Assembly: GCA_045612565.1 (NCBI GenBank)
Contig: JAZKZG010000028.1
Coordinates: 29,331-93,330, forward strand
Direction of reading: 5' to 3'
Length of the DNA stretch: 64,000 nt
DNA from: RGIG9041 sp045612565
Lineage (GTDB): Bacteria > Bacillota > Clostridia > Oscillospirales > QAKW01
The notes beneath the pieces were generated by a model. It did no database searches, was not told where the DNA came from, and saw only the letters and a list, made by a program, of their open reading frames with translations. Shown here piece after piece: positions 40,462 through 50,421 of the stretch. The position numbers and the translations under genes were made by a program. The first letter of the stretch is position 1, and every line of letters starts with the position of its first letter.

Positions 40462-42552
40462 CTATGCACCTGTAACATCATTAATAATTCTGAAATATCC
40501 GTTAAGAACGATCATACCATCGGAGTTTTTAACACGTTTTCCGCTCATACGCGTTAAAACGTCACCCAGATTTGGATGAAGCCACGGAAACTCAATCTGT
40601 ACTGATTTATTGCTGTGTACCATTTTTTTAATACTGTCCATAACATATTCACAATAGTCAGGGTGAATGTTGGAAATGCAATATTTGTAACATTCGGTTG
40701 GCGTGTATTTTTTGTCAAGCGACAGTACTTTTTCCATTGTTTTGTCAATATGCAATTCATAGTGATTATTTTCGGGATTAATACGCATTTTCCACAGTCC
40801 TACTTCGTTTTCACGCAGTATATCTTTCGGGTCAAAATGAACAACGCCCATTTTTTCTTTAAATTCATAAATTTTATTAATAAATTTAATTCTTTGTTTA
40901 TATTGGTCGGCATTGCTGTCAATATAAGTTTTTTCAATATTGTCTATTGTGCTGGGCTTGTCAAAAAGATAGCCTTGAATTATATCGGGTAAAAGCAATT
41001 CAAGAGTTGCCAGTTCTTGTGTGTTTTCAACACCTTCACAGCAAGTTCTTATCGAGTTTTCTTTTGCAAACTCAATAACATTGCTTATGAGTTTGTGATT
41101 GTAGGTATCTTTTTCAATTCCGCTTACAAAAACGCGGTCAATTTTGATTTCGTCGATATTGAGTTGTTTTAAATAACCGAGGTTGGAATAACCTGTTCCA
41201 AAATCATCTATTGCAAAATTGATATGGTGTTCTTTTAACTTTTTGATTACATTCATAATATTGTCACTTGAGTGAAGTTCAATAGACTCAGTGATTTCAA
41301 TTGTGAGTGCATCGGTTGGCAGGTCAATTTCTTTAATTGTCTTCAAAACAGTTTCTGAAAGAGTTTCATCATCAAACTGAAGAACCGAGAAATTTACGCT
41401 GACACGCAGGTCGGGTATTGATTTTCGCCATTCTTTGCACTGTTTTAATGCTCGTTTCAAAACCCACATTCCTACAGTTTTTATGAGCCGTGATTGTTCG
41501 AGTATCGGAATAAATTCGTCAGGAAAAACTTGTCCGCGTGACGGTGAAGTGTATCTGAGGAGTGCCTCAAATCCGTAAATATCGTAGTTACCTGCTTTCA
41601 CTTGCGGTTGATAATAGACTTCAAATCCCTGACAGTTGTTTTCGACGCTTACCTTTAACTCTTCCAAAAGAGCAAGAGCTGTAATTTTCTTGTTCAGGTC
41701 TTCGGGCGAGAAAAAAACAATGCGGTCGTGAGAAATTTCCTTTGCTTTTTTAAGCGTCATATTTATGGAATCAAGAAGTTGAGTTTCATCATAAAAGAAC
41801 GATTTGTCAATCGGAACAACACTTGCTGTAAAAGTGCATTTTTCAAGCATAGTTTCTTTTATGGCGTTATAAATATTTGTGACTTGTTGCTCACTGTCAA
41901 CATCCATAATAAGTGCAAAATAGTTGTGGTCAATATGATATGCTGTGTTGACACCGTCAAGATTTTCACAAATTTCGGCAACTTCTTTCAAAAGTAAATC
42001 ACCGTATTCTCTGCCGTGTGAAAGATTTATTTCCGCAAGACCGTCAATATCAAGGAACATCAGGTATCCACTGCTTTTTTCGAGTTTTTCTTTAAGATCC
42101 AGACGGAGTTTGTTTTTGTTCCAAAGACTTGTAAGCGGATTAAAAAGATGGCGCATTTTTTCTTCTGACACACGTCCCATCATAAGATAAGGGCTGTTGT
42201 TTTCGTCTTTTATAACTGTTCCGTGGCAGTTAATCCACACTTTCTGACCGTCGCGGGTAATCCAACGGTAGTCCATATCGTGAGTGTCTTTTTTACCGTT
42301 TGCAATGTCGTTAAGACTCGCAAGTACCTCGTTTCTGTCGGCAGGGTGGATAATTTTAAGCATATCGGGAGTGCTGTTTGTTTCACTGCCGTTTTTGCGT
42401 ATGTCATAGTTTTTGTCAATGTCACCAAAAAACCACCTTTTATCGTTGGGTATGTCCCAGATAAAAAGGAAATCATCGGTTGAACGGTTTACTGTTTCAA
42501 TCAGTTTAAGTGTTGTTTCAAAACCATTGTTTGTTTTTAAAAAACTATCCAT
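40462..42552 (-). CDS. PAS-degenerate GGDEF-EAL-PAS c-di-GMP phosphodiesterase
   Basis: A 696-residue soluble protein. Residues about 20-130 form a PAS_3 domain (YRWITRDGQKVWINCHGTV). Residues 140-285 are GGDEF-like, but the motif is replaced by HIDHN (206-210), so it makes no c-di-GMP. Residues 290-545 are EAL with GFEALLRY (EAL 329-331), VNFSVLQF, ITES, IDDFGTGYSNLGYLK and CEGVENTQE, all catalytic residues kept. A second PAS-like domain ends the protein. ATG 42552 follows CGGAGA; an earlier start lacks one. It overlaps the DUF4956 gene by eight bases. It should hydrolyse c-di-GMP, opposing the neighbouring cyclase. Confidence 0.92.
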   Translation of the reverse strand: MDSFLKTNNGFETTLKLIETVNRSTDDFLFIWDIPNDKRWFFGDIDKNYDIRKNGSETNSTPDMLKIIHPADRNEVLASLNDIANGKKDTHDMDYRWITRDGQKVWINCHGTVIKDENNSPYLMMGRVSEEKMRHLFNPLTSLWNKNKLRLDLKEKLEKSSGYLMFLDIDGLAEINLSHGREYGDLLLKEVAEICENLDGVNTAYHIDHNYFALIMDVDSEQQVTNIYNAIKETMLEKCTFTASVVPIDKSFFYDETQLLDSINMTLKKAKEISHDRIVFFSPEDLNKKITALALLEELKVSVENNCQGFEVYYQPQVKAGNYDIYGFEALLRYTSPSRGQVFPDEFIPILEQSRLIKTVGMWVLKRALKQCKEWRKSIPDLRVSVNFSVLQFDDETLSETVLKTIKEIDLPTDALTIEITESIELHSSDNIMNVIKKLKEHHINFAIDDFGTGYSNLGYLKQLNIDEIKIDRVFVSGIEKDTYNHKLISNVIEFAKENSIRTCCEGVENTQELATLELLLPDIIQGYLFDKPSTIDNIEKTYIDSNADQYKQRIKFINKIYEFKEKMGVVHFDPKDILRENEVGLWKMRINPENNHYELHIDKTMEKVLSLDKKYTPTECYKYCISNIHPDYCEYVMDSIKKMVHSNKSVQIEFPWLHPNLGDVLTRMSGKRVKNSDGMIVLNGYFRIINDVTGA

Positions 42553-43216
42553 GGTATTCTCCGTTATACTGAATAAGTGTTGCGTCTTCAACACCTTCTA
42601 TGTCACGAATTTTTTCAAGGAAAAATGTATCGTTGTTTTTGCAGTATACTTCAATTGCCAGTTCGGTTTTACCTTTGCGTACAGTTTTTGATTTAATAAA
42701 GTATTTCATTTTGCCAAAAGCACGGATTACATTGTCACCCGCCTCGTCACCGAGATAGTGAACAACCGCTATGTAAATTCTGCCCTTTTGCTGTTTGAAA
42801 TAAAAGAGTATTATCATACCGATCATAACCGCCGCGGTAACAAGTACCAGAAGATACATTCCTGCACCTGAAGTAATTCCCGTTGTGATTGCCCAGAAAA
42901 GATACAAAAGGTCAAACGGGTCTTTAATTGCTGTACGGAAACGTACAATCGAAAGGGCACCGACCATACCGAGTGAAATGACGATGTTTGTACTGATAGC
43001 GAGTGTTACCATCGCGGTAAGCACCGTCATTCCCACAAGTGTTATTGCAAAACTGCGCGAGTAAATAACACCGACATAAAATTTGCTGTAAACAAAATAG
43101 ATTACAGCACCCATAAGTACCGCTGTTACAAGTCCGAGTGCAATGTTTGTAAGACTTGCGCCGTCAAATGCACCCGACTCAAGTATTGATTTTTTAATAA
43201 AATCCTGAACGCTCAT
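42545..43216 (-). CDS. DUF4956 membrane protein
   Basis: A 223-residue protein with about four transmembrane helices (TNIALGLVTAVLMGAVIYFV; SFAITLVGMTVLTAMVTLAI; and two more) followed by a cytosolic alpha/beta tail (VRKGKTELAIEVYCKNNDTF). The segment LGMVGALSIVRFRTAIKDP is the DUF4956 signature. DUF4956 is often found next to VTC polyphosphate polymerases and CotH proteins, as here, and is thought to act with them; its role is not established. GGAGGG precedes the ATG. Confidence 0.88.
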   Translation of the reverse strand: MSVQDFIKKSILESGAFDGASLTNIALGLVTAVLMGAVIYFVYSKFYVGVIYSRSFAITLVGMTVLTAMVTLAISTNIVISLGMVGALSIVRFRTAIKDPFDLLYLFWAITTGITSGAGMYLLVLVTAAVMIGMIILFYFKQQKGRIYIAVVHYLGDEAGDNVIRAFGKMKYFIKSKTVRKGKTELAIEVYCKNNDTFFLEKIRDIEGVEDATLIQYNGEYHG

Positions 43217-43231
43217 ATATTTTCCCTCCGT

Positions 43232-43954
43232 TTAATTTTCATACCAGTATTTAAAACCGTTCATATATTCGGTTTTTTCATAACATAACACATATTTTGA
43301 AACCGCAGTAAACTCAGAACCTCTGTCAGGAAGAAGTTCCCGCACAAACTGCGGCAAAAACTCGGTAAATTTAACTTCCATAACACACTTGCCCGGTTCC
43401 AGAACCGAAAGGGTAGGCAGTGTGGGGTCAAAAATATCAAATCCGCCGATAGCGGCGCGAACATCCATATCAAAAGTGATACGCACCGTACCTTCGTCAA
43501 GCACCCACGGTTCGCGGTCATAATCGACAATAGTTCGCGGACGCATCATATTGCTCACACATTCAACATAAAACTCCCTGCAAAGCGGTTGGTCGCTGTG
43601 CAAAAGGAAATCATAGTCGCCGTCGAGTATTTTATACACTTCGTCTTTTGTGAGTTTTGCAGATTCTTTAAATATGTATGCGCCGAATTTTTTCTTTCTT
43701 TCGAGTTTTATACTGCTGTCACCGCAGTTATAAATGCGGATGCGGTATTTTTTTCGTTTAAGAACACCTGCGTCTTTTTCTTCGTACGCTGATTTATAGC
43801 AGTCTTCAAAATAAAGACTTCTTAACATATATCCGCCGTTTTTTGCGTGTTTGTCAAGTGTTAGCATCGGGTCAAGACGTTTGCAGATGAGTTCTTTTTG
43901 TGCGGTGTCGATAAGATATTTCCACTCGTTTCTATAACGCTCACTCTTCGACAT
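43232..43954 (-). CDS. VTC-domain polyphosphate polymerase
   Basis: A 240-residue protein of the VTC tunnel family, which in yeast makes polyphosphate from ATP. Seen basic and acidic tunnel residues: RNEWKYLID at the N-terminus, KYRIRIYN, LERKKKFGAY, RPRTIVDYDREPW, the metal-binding Glu and Lys in VMEVKFTEFLP, and SKYVLCYE at the end. These are the residues expected for catalysis. No membrane segment; it may dock on the DUF4956 protein. ATG 43954 has GGAGG six bases upstream and overlaps the cotH end by 14 bases. Activity is inferred from the motifs. Confidence 0.88.
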   Translation of the reverse strand: MSKSERYRNEWKYLIDTAQKELICKRLDPMLTLDKHAKNGGYMLRSLYFEDCYKSAYEEKDAGVLKRKKYRIRIYNCGDSSIKLERKKKFGAYIFKESAKLTKDEVYKILDGDYDFLLHSDQPLCREFYVECVSNMMRPRTIVDYDREPWVLDEGTVRITFDMDVRAAIGGFDIFDPTLPTLSVLEPGKCVMEVKFTEFLPQFVRELLPDRGSEFTAVSKYVLCYEKTEYMNGFKYWYEN

Positions 43955-45701
43955 AAACATCCTCCGCAATCTTGCCGTCTTTATCAACAAAGAAACTCTT
44001 TGTTCCGTATACTTTTCCTTTTTCAAGCAAGTAGTAGTCAAAAGCATACTGTGACTGTCCGCTTTGGTTGTGAGCGGTAACGCGCATAAAATACTGACCC
44101 TCGGGGAGTTTATCGAATTTTGCCAACGGGATTGCAAGGTTTGTTTGTTTTGCAATAGTGGTTTTAAACTCCATATCTTTTGCAAGTTCAAAGGTATAAG
44201 AAATATCTTCGCCCTTAAAATCATAAGATGCATCCCATTCAACCGTGATTTTATCGTCTTTGACTTGCGGAACACCGATATAAAACGGCATCGGTTTTTT
44301 AAGCGACTCTTTATAGCGTTTATAGTTGTCTGCAATTTCGGCGTTGATACTGTTTACAACAGCGTCATATTCGTTTTGTGTTATCGGCGCGTATGTAACA
44401 TCTTTGCCCGAATACACATACGGCTTTATAAGTTCGGCATATTTTTTTGCATACGAATCTACAAGTTGAGGGGTAAGTGTGTTTTTTAAGTCTTCGATTG
44501 CACTGTCAAGGGCTGTGCGGAACTGTTCGGATTTTAAGCATCTCTGGAAAAATACATTACCCCAGTAGTTACTTACACCGCTCTCCCAATATTCATAGTC
44601 AACTCTGCCAACCAGGGTATGCTCTGTACGTTTTAAACTACCGTCAATATCCCACGGCAAAATGTACCATCTGTCAACGTTTTGCGGACTGTAGAGATAA
44701 AAGTTTCGGTTTTGGGTATCGATATTGCCAATCATAAGATTAAATGCCATCCAATAGGCAACGTTTTCTATATCGAAGTTTTCTTCGAGTATTTTTTCTA
44801 TCGGTATTGAAAAATCGTTGATCTTTTCAAGCATCTGTATTAGTTTTGTGTGGTCGTCGTCACCCTTGACCTCCAGAATTTCTTCAAATTTTTTAAGGTC
44901 GTATTTTGGATCATCTTTTAAAACGATTATATCTTCATAACGGTAAAACTCACACAAATTAACTTTGTAAAGATGACCTCTGTTATCAAGCCCATGGGCT
45001 TTAAGGGCGGTTTTGTTAAGCTGTTCAACTTGTGTGTAAATTCCATAGTCTTCAAACTTGGCATCAGCACCCGAAGTTGTATCTTTGACATACAGACGTA
45101 CAAATGTTGTGCGCAGACCCATAAGTTCATCGATGTGTGTCAAAAGGTCAAATGCAAGTTTGTTTCTGAAGCGTAGACCGTCACTCTGATGCTTGTTTAA
45201 TGCGATGGTAGTTTGTCCACGCCAGTCGCCTTTGTTGTCTTTTATAGCAATTTTATAGTTTTTTTGAGGGTTTCGGCTGGATGACTGACCTCTTATCTGA
45301 ACGGTACAGTTGGGCGCAATCTGTCCGTATCCGAGTTCACCCGGAATAAGTCCGTCTTGGTTGCCGACCTGCAAAAGTCCTGCGACTTTATAGCGGTCAA
45401 CGCCCATTTCATCATAGTCATATGCCGAGTATGTATTTACTTCTTCCCAGGTATGATTTGTGCCTTCGCCCTCGTTACCTGTTGATACGGTGAGGTACAT
45501 CGTTACAATCTCGGTATTGTCATACATTGAATACATAAGGTTTTTATCACGCAGATGTATACTGTTTTCTGTTTGAATATCCTGTGTATCAACTTTTGTA
45601 CCCAGTTCTGTATCGTTGGCCTCTTCAAACTTAATACAGCCGGAAACCGAGGTTAAAACCGTAAGACACAAAAGTCCCGATAAAATGCGTTTTATTTTCA
45701 T
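43941..45701 (-). CDS. CotH-kinase family lipoprotein
   Basis: A 586-residue surface lipoprotein. The signal MKIKRILSGLLCLTVLTSVSGC ends at the lipobox Cys 22. Residues about 60-450 form a CotH kinase domain: QIRGQSSSRNPQKNYKI, NKHQSDGLRFRNKLAFDL, GHLYKVN and the metal site LPWDIDGSLKR. A fibronectin-like domain follows (KITVEWDASYDF; FMRVTAHNQSG). CotH proteins are atypical protein kinases; in Bacillus CotH phosphorylates coat proteins. A secreted, lipid-anchored kinase in an exopolysaccharide operon may modify matrix proteins, a point that is inference. GAAAGGAG precedes the ATG. Confidence 0.9.
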   Translation of the reverse strand: MKIKRILSGLLCLTVLTSVSGCIKFEEANDTELGTKVDTQDIQTENSIHLRDKNLMYSMYDNTEIVTMYLTVSTGNEGEGTNHTWEEVNTYSAYDYDEMGVDRYKVAGLLQVGNQDGLIPGELGYGQIAPNCTVQIRGQSSSRNPQKNYKIAIKDNKGDWRGQTTIALNKHQSDGLRFRNKLAFDLLTHIDELMGLRTTFVRLYVKDTTSGADAKFEDYGIYTQVEQLNKTALKAHGLDNRGHLYKVNLCEFYRYEDIIVLKDDPKYDLKKFEEILEVKGDDDHTKLIQMLEKINDFSIPIEKILEENFDIENVAYWMAFNLMIGNIDTQNRNFYLYSPQNVDRWYILPWDIDGSLKRTEHTLVGRVDYEYWESGVSNYWGNVFFQRCLKSEQFRTALDSAIEDLKNTLTPQLVDSYAKKYAELIKPYVYSGKDVTYAPITQNEYDAVVNSINAEIADNYKRYKESLKKPMPFYIGVPQVKDDKITVEWDASYDFKGEDISYTFELAKDMEFKTTIAKQTNLAIPLAKFDKLPEGQYFMRVTAHNQSGQSQYAFDYYLLEKGKVYGTKSFFVDKDGKIAEDVYVEE

Positions 45702-45703
45702 CG

Positions 45704-47155
45704 TTATCTCCTTTCAAACCTTTTTTCAAGGTAAACCCCCAGCCGAGTGAAAAATCCCGAGCGGTCCTCGGCAACAAGCGGCTGAACAGACAAAATATAA
45801 TAGGGAAGTTTTTTTGTAAAATAGTCAAGGCGCAGTGCGGTTGCACCTACAAAAATGAGTGCGGCAAGCAAAAATCCAAAGCCGTAATAAACGTTTGAAA
45901 AAAACAGAGAAATTATTGTAAACACAACGGTAGTTGATGCGAAAATTCCCGTTGTTATACACGCACCTTTGTAATCGGTAAAATACAGCAAAATCAGCAT
46001 AAGCATATTGCCGATTGCATAAAGACCGTAGGCAACGCAGAGCGTTCTGAAATATCCTCGCATTATTTCGTTAAAGCCGAGCGGCAGCATGTCAAGAAGA
46101 TAACCGCCGAGCGCAATACACGCGGCAGTAAATAGAAGTTGTTTGAGCGAAGTGTAAAAAATCTCGGTTTTCAGCGTGTCGAGCATTTCTTTTTCGGATT
46201 GTAAGATGTCTTTTATGGTGCCTTTATCGTTATAAAGGCTGTAGTGATTGCGGTATTTCGGATAAAAATTGACCTCAACCGAAACCACAAAGTTAACTGT
46301 TGTCATAAGTGCGGTCATAAACGCGAGGAGAGCGGGAACATCGTGCCACGGAGCGCCGTAAAAAAGCCCTTTAACGTGTACCTGTATGTCTGAACACCAC
46401 ATAATTACAAGGTGAGAGAACATACCGATGTTCATAAAAAGTCCCGAGAGCGCAAGAGGTAAAAATTCGTCTAACCATCTGAAAAAAGTGAACGCGCCCA
46501 GGTCGGTATGCGGAAAATAACGGTGAAGAAGAATTATGTTCCACAAAAGCATAATGCCGTAGCCGACCGAAACCGAAAACAAAAGCGCCTCGACCTCGGG
46601 AAGCCCAAACCATAAAAGAACCGCACCAAGTATTATAGAAACCGCAACCGAAGTCATAAACGAAAGGAAAATACCTTTGTAATCCTTGATTGCCGTTAAA
46701 AAACTCATTGCGTTCCAGACTATTATGAGTTCATTGAAAATCACAAAACATAAAAGTCCCTGAAGCAGTGTGGCGCCCGAAATAATGAGGAAAATACCGT
46801 ATATTACACTGCCCACAGCCATCATTATTACGGTCGAACCCCAAAAGCAAGGCAACACCGCCCTGTTTTTTTCTTCAAAAAGCATATCAGCGGTATATCG
46901 CGTTACCACCATCGAAAAAAACGATGTTACCGTAACCGATGCCAAAAGCGTATATGTTATCATACAAATAAGCAGTTCGCGGTTGAATGTCGAGGTGTCA
47001 AATATGTTACACAGTAACATTATGCCAAGAAGCAAAATAACGCCGAGCAGCATCGGTCCTGCACATATAACGGTGGCATATCCGTATGCTTTTGCAGTAT
47101 TAAGCACACCTTTTTTTGAAAAAAGTTTTTTCAGTTCAAAGCCTATGCCTGCCAC
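45704..47155 (-). CDS. pelG: Pel exopolysaccharide transporter PelG
   Basis: A 483-residue integral membrane protein with about twelve helices, the Wzx/MATE-like PelG family that works with PelF, PelD and PelE as the synthase-export complex. Seen: the family start MAGIGFELKKLF, CAGPMLLGVILL, and a repeated hydrophobic pattern to the C-terminus. The start is GTG, with AGAGGTGG seven bases upstream inside the end of pelF; the genes overlap by 13 bases. The stop is two bases from the cotH start region. Confidence 0.92.
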   Translation of the reverse strand: MAGIGFELKKLFSKKGVLNTAKAYGYATVICAGPMLLGVILLLGIMLLCNIFDTSTFNRELLICMITYTLLASVTVTSFFSMVVTRYTADMLFEEKNRAVLPCFWGSTVIMMAVGSVIYGIFLIISGATLLQGLLCFVIFNELIIVWNAMSFLTAIKDYKGIFLSFMTSVAVSIILGAVLLWFGLPEVEALLFSVSVGYGIMLLWNIILLHRYFPHTDLGAFTFFRWLDEFLPLALSGLFMNIGMFSHLVIMWCSDIQVHVKGLFYGAPWHDVPALLAFMTALMTTVNFVVSVEVNFYPKYRNHYSLYNDKGTIKDILQSEKEMLDTLKTEIFYTSLKQLLFTAACIALGGYLLDMLPLGFNEIMRGYFRTLCVAYGLYAIGNMLMLILLYFTDYKGACITTGIFASTTVVFTIISLFFSNVYYGFGFLLAALIFVGATALRLDYFTKKLPYYILSVQPLVAEDRSGFFTRLGVYLEKRFERR

Positions 47156-48561
47156 TCGTCTTCCACCTCTTTGTATAAATTTTTGTATTTTGTAAGCATA
47201 ATGTTATATCTGAAATATGTATAGGCACGTTTTTGACCTATTTCACCCATTTTCAGACGAAGTTCCCTTGAATCACAAAGCATTTCCATAGCATCAGCAA
47301 GTTTGTCACGTTGCATAGGAGGCACAAAAAATCCTGCTTTTCCTAAGGTGTCTTCGGGTTTTCCGTTGAGAAGTTCGTTGCAACAGCCAACGTCGGTTGT
47401 AACACACGGGCGCTGTGCCGCAAATGATTCGAGTACCGAAAGCGGTTGACCTTCTGAAATGCTTGTGAGGAGTGTAAAGTCCAATTTTTCAAAGTATTCA
47501 ATAATGTTAACTCTGCCCGTAAAAATTATCTTGTCTTCGAGATTCAACTGTTTTACAAGCGTATAACACTCGTCGGCATATTCCTGGTCGTCAACACCGC
47601 CCATTATATGAAGGCGTACATTGTCTTTTCTGCACGACAGTTCAAAAAAGGCATATATCATTGTTTTGATATCTTTGATTGGCGCAAGGCGCACAACCGC
47701 GCCGATATCGACAATACCATCATCTTGTTTCAGTGGGATATTGCAAAGTCGTTCATAACTGATTCCGTTTTCGATAACCCTGCATTTTTCGGGTGCGCAA
47801 CCCATATCAATCTGGGTGTACATCGCCCTTGTGAACAGGCAGGTCACTCGGAATGCACGTTCATAGATAAGGTCTGACAGCATATAAAAGAATGCTATCC
47901 AGTGCGGCTTAAAGGCACGAGCAACCCACTTTGCTCGAATGATTTCTTCTTCGCGTTCGCGGGTATAGATGCCGTGTTCTGTCAAAAGCAACGGTTTGTG
48001 GTATATGTACGCGCCCATTGACGCTAAAAGTCCGCCGTAGCCTGTGCATATTGCGTGGTAGCAGTCAGCTTTTGGAATTTCACTTCCCATAAGATAAAGC
48101 ACCGGCAAAAGACGCGAACGCACCGAGTGAAAAGCATCCGAAAATGCAATAAACGGAAATTCAGTCTGACAGCTTTCGGTGAGTGTTTCAAGAAAACTCT
48201 GGCTTTTGAGATATGACATCGGGTTGATTTTTTTAACCTGATACAGTTCAAAAAGCAAATCCCAATCGGGACCCTGTGATGTCACAAGTTTTTTATGCGC
48301 CTCTTTCTCGGCTTCGGTAAATCTGTAGTCGAAAATGCCTGTATCTTTTACGCGCAGAGCGTCATCAAGAAAAACCTGCTGTACCTCTACCACGTTGGGC
48401 GGCAGGGTATACACAAATTTATCTTTGTTTTCTGCCTTTGCACCAATAACCCAAAGCACAAATTCGTGTTCGGGCATTTCGGTTATGTATTGATGCATCC
48501 AGGTTGAAACACCGCCGTTAATATACGGGTAGCAACCTTCAAGAACCAAACAAATTCTCAC
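47143..48561 (-). CDS. pelF: Pel glycosyltransferase PelF (GT4)
   Basis: A 472-residue cytosolic GT-B glycosyltransferase that polymerises the Pel backbone (N-acetylgalactosamine-type in known systems). Seen: the N-terminal MRICLVLEGCYPYINGGVSTW, the PelF-specific LLTEHGIYTREREEEI, donor-site VVRLAPIKDIKTMIYAF, and the GT4 motif TSISEGQPLSVLESFA with the Glu pair. Start GTG at 48561 with CAGGAG six bases upstream, overlapping the stop of the upstream gene. Length matches PelF proteins. Confidence 0.94.
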   Translation of the reverse strand: MRICLVLEGCYPYINGGVSTWMHQYITEMPEHEFVLWVIGAKAENKDKFVYTLPPNVVEVQQVFLDDALRVKDTGIFDYRFTEAEKEAHKKLVTSQGPDWDLLFELYQVKKINPMSYLKSQSFLETLTESCQTEFPFIAFSDAFHSVRSRLLPVLYLMGSEIPKADCYHAICTGYGGLLASMGAYIYHKPLLLTEHGIYTREREEEIIRAKWVARAFKPHWIAFFYMLSDLIYERAFRVTCLFTRAMYTQIDMGCAPEKCRVIENGISYERLCNIPLKQDDGIVDIGAVVRLAPIKDIKTMIYAFFELSCRKDNVRLHIMGGVDDQEYADECYTLVKQLNLEDKIIFTGRVNIIEYFEKLDFTLLTSISEGQPLSVLESFAAQRPCVTTDVGCCNELLNGKPEDTLGKAGFFVPPMQRDKLADAMEMLCDSRELRLKMGEIGQKRAYTYFRYNIMLTKYKNLYKEVEDEWQA

Positions 48562-48564
48562 TTT

Positions 48565-50421
48565 TTACTCCTGTTTAAATGATACTGTAACGGTATCGTT
48601 ATCTGCTTCTAATAAATATAAATTACCTGTAAGATGTGTTATGTTTCCGCCCGAAACAGTATCGGGTGTTTTTTGATTAAATCTTACCATAAACTGTGCA
48701 TCGTCATGAAAATTGTCAATGCTTATTGTCATTTCATTCTGAGATATTTCGCTTTTGTATGAAACTGCCGAAAAACGCTGTACCGCCGCCGAAAATTCGG
48801 TTCCGGTAAAGTTGCGCAGACCCGGTGCAGACGAATAGAGCCAGTTAAGAAAACTATCAAATCTGCGAAAAAGTTCTTTCCAGCCTGTCTCAGCACCGCG
48901 GTCGGGGTCAAGTGCGTCATCAGGGTGGGTAAAGTGGTTATTGACAAAATGCATATTGAGTTCCGACAGCGCCGCAAGTGTCATAAAATCATTAAGGTCA
49001 CAACCCGAAATAATTCGCGGTTGGTCAACAATGCCGTTTTCGTCAACCTCATACTCTTGCAAAAGGCTGAAATCGAGCACGTCATCGGGAAGATAAATTC
49101 CCGACAGTGTGCGTATCTGCTCAAATTCATCGATAAGCATCTGACGGCCTTCATCAGATAAAAGATTTGAAGGGGGAACATAAACCGACATATTTACATC
49201 GGGAAAAAGTTCGTCGCAGAGGTCGGTAAGGTGCTCAAATGCTTTTACCATTGATGCTCTGTCTTTCCAGGTTTTATAGTCGAAAATACCTTTATAGTCT
49301 TTGTTTCCGAGGCACAAAGGCTGGTGGTTATAGCCGTGGTAACCGAGTTCGCCGCCTTTACGAAGGAGCATATTTCCGAAGTTTAAAAACGTTCCTGTAT
49401 CGGCTTGTGCGTCGGTTGTACCGTCAATCGCATCATCGTAACATTCAATTGCAAGACCTGTGTATTTGATGCCGTACTTGTCCGAAAGATTCATCATATC
49501 AGGCCACCAGATGTTTATATAAAAATCACGTATGGTGGTGCCGAAATCACGTGTTATATATTCGCTGTTGCCTTCGGGTATCTGCGATGGAAAGTCGTCA
49601 AGATAAAAGGTTGAACCGTTTATTACGGGGTACATACCCACCTCTCCGAAAAGGCTCAATGACGCCGCAAAAAAACCTCTGTACGCCTTGTCGCACATAC
49701 CAAAATTGTTAACAACAAACTTTCCTTTACCATAAGATGCCTCCCAGATAAGCGGAACACCGTTTTGGTTGTCTATATGTGCATAAACTGTGGTGTTTTT
49801 GGGATTAAGTTGAACTGTTCTTGCCGAGTCATAGGCATCGGAAACAGCAAAGGCTTTGCCTCCGCCAACCATAAACCCGTCGTTGATATAAATATTGCCA
49901 ACATAACTGTATTCATTAGAGGATTCTATGCCAAGGCGGTTTTCGATAGCCACCGAGTATGCGTTTTTTTCGATTGTAAGCGGGAAATAGACGTTGCCGC
50001 CGTCATTTTTTACCCAATTACAGATATCGATGATTTTTTCTCCAACAGGTGAAAGGTCTGCAAAAAGCACTATAATCAGCGAGTAGTTTTTAAAGTCGGG
50101 TATGGGTTTTTTTGCAAGATTTACTTTTTTTGCACCCATCTTCATATCCGACAGTATTACTTCAAACTGTTCAAAAGCATCTTCTGACGCTTCGTCTTTT
50201 GTGCTGTAAAGCAATAGTGTGTCTTGCTTTTGAGAATTGTATGCCACAGTTTTTGTAACAATATCTTCTTTGGCAAGAAGGTCTAATTTCTTTTGAGTAA
50301 AATTAAATTTCACACCGCTCAATTCAATTAAAAGAATTGCGGCAATGACGGCATAAATAACCGCTATAACAAGTATACCTTTAAACCTGAAGTTTTTGAG
50401 TTTTTCTTTTATGATTCCCAA
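48565..50421 (-). CDS. PelA-like polysaccharide deacetylase (DUF2194 type), membrane-anchored
   Basis: A 618-residue protein with one N-terminal membrane helix (about 15-33) and a large outside part. Residues about 40-250 look like a Rossmann-like/glutamine-amidotransferase-like fold (GGNVYFPLTIEK; GKGKFVVNNFG). Residues 260-540 are a deacetylase-like barrel: TFYLDDFPSQ with the acid, GYHGYNHQPL giving the HxxxH metal pair, and HFTHPDD. In Gram-positive pel operons this place holds the PelA deacetylase that partly deacetylates the polymer. The start is TTG at 50421 with AAAGGAGG upstream; it overlaps pelE by 13 bases. Confidence 0.82.
   Translation of the reverse strand: MGIIKEKLKNFRFKGILVIAVIYAVIAAILLIELSGVKFNFTQKKLDLLAKEDIVTKTVAYNSQKQDTLLLYSTKDEASEDAFEQFEVILSDMKMGAKKVNLAKKPIPDFKNYSLIIVLFADLSPVGEKIIDICNWVKNDGGNVYFPLTIEKNAYSVAIENRLGIESSNEYSYVGNIYINDGFMVGGGKAFAVSDAYDSARTVQLNPKNTTVYAHIDNQNGVPLIWEASYGKGKFVVNNFGMCDKAYRGFFAASLSLFGEVGMYPVINGSTFYLDDFPSQIPEGNSEYITRDFGTTIRDFYINIWWPDMMNLSDKYGIKYTGLAIECYDDAIDGTTDAQADTGTFLNFGNMLLRKGGELGYHGYNHQPLCLGNKDYKGIFDYKTWKDRASMVKAFEHLTDLCDELFPDVNMSVYVPPSNLLSDEGRQMLIDEFEQIRTLSGIYLPDDVLDFSLLQEYEVDENGIVDQPRIISGCDLNDFMTLAALSELNMHFVNNHFTHPDDALDPDRGAETGWKELFRRFDSFLNWLYSSAPGLRNFTGTEFSAAVQRFSAVSYKSEISQNEMTISIDNFHDDAQFMVRFNQKTPDTVSGGNITHLTGNLYLLEADNDTVTVSFKQE

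Noticed and set aside
43957..44335. N-terminal extension of the VTC protein
   Set aside because: The extra frame lies within cotH in another phase, has no ribosome site, and the VTC motif start fits ATG 43954.
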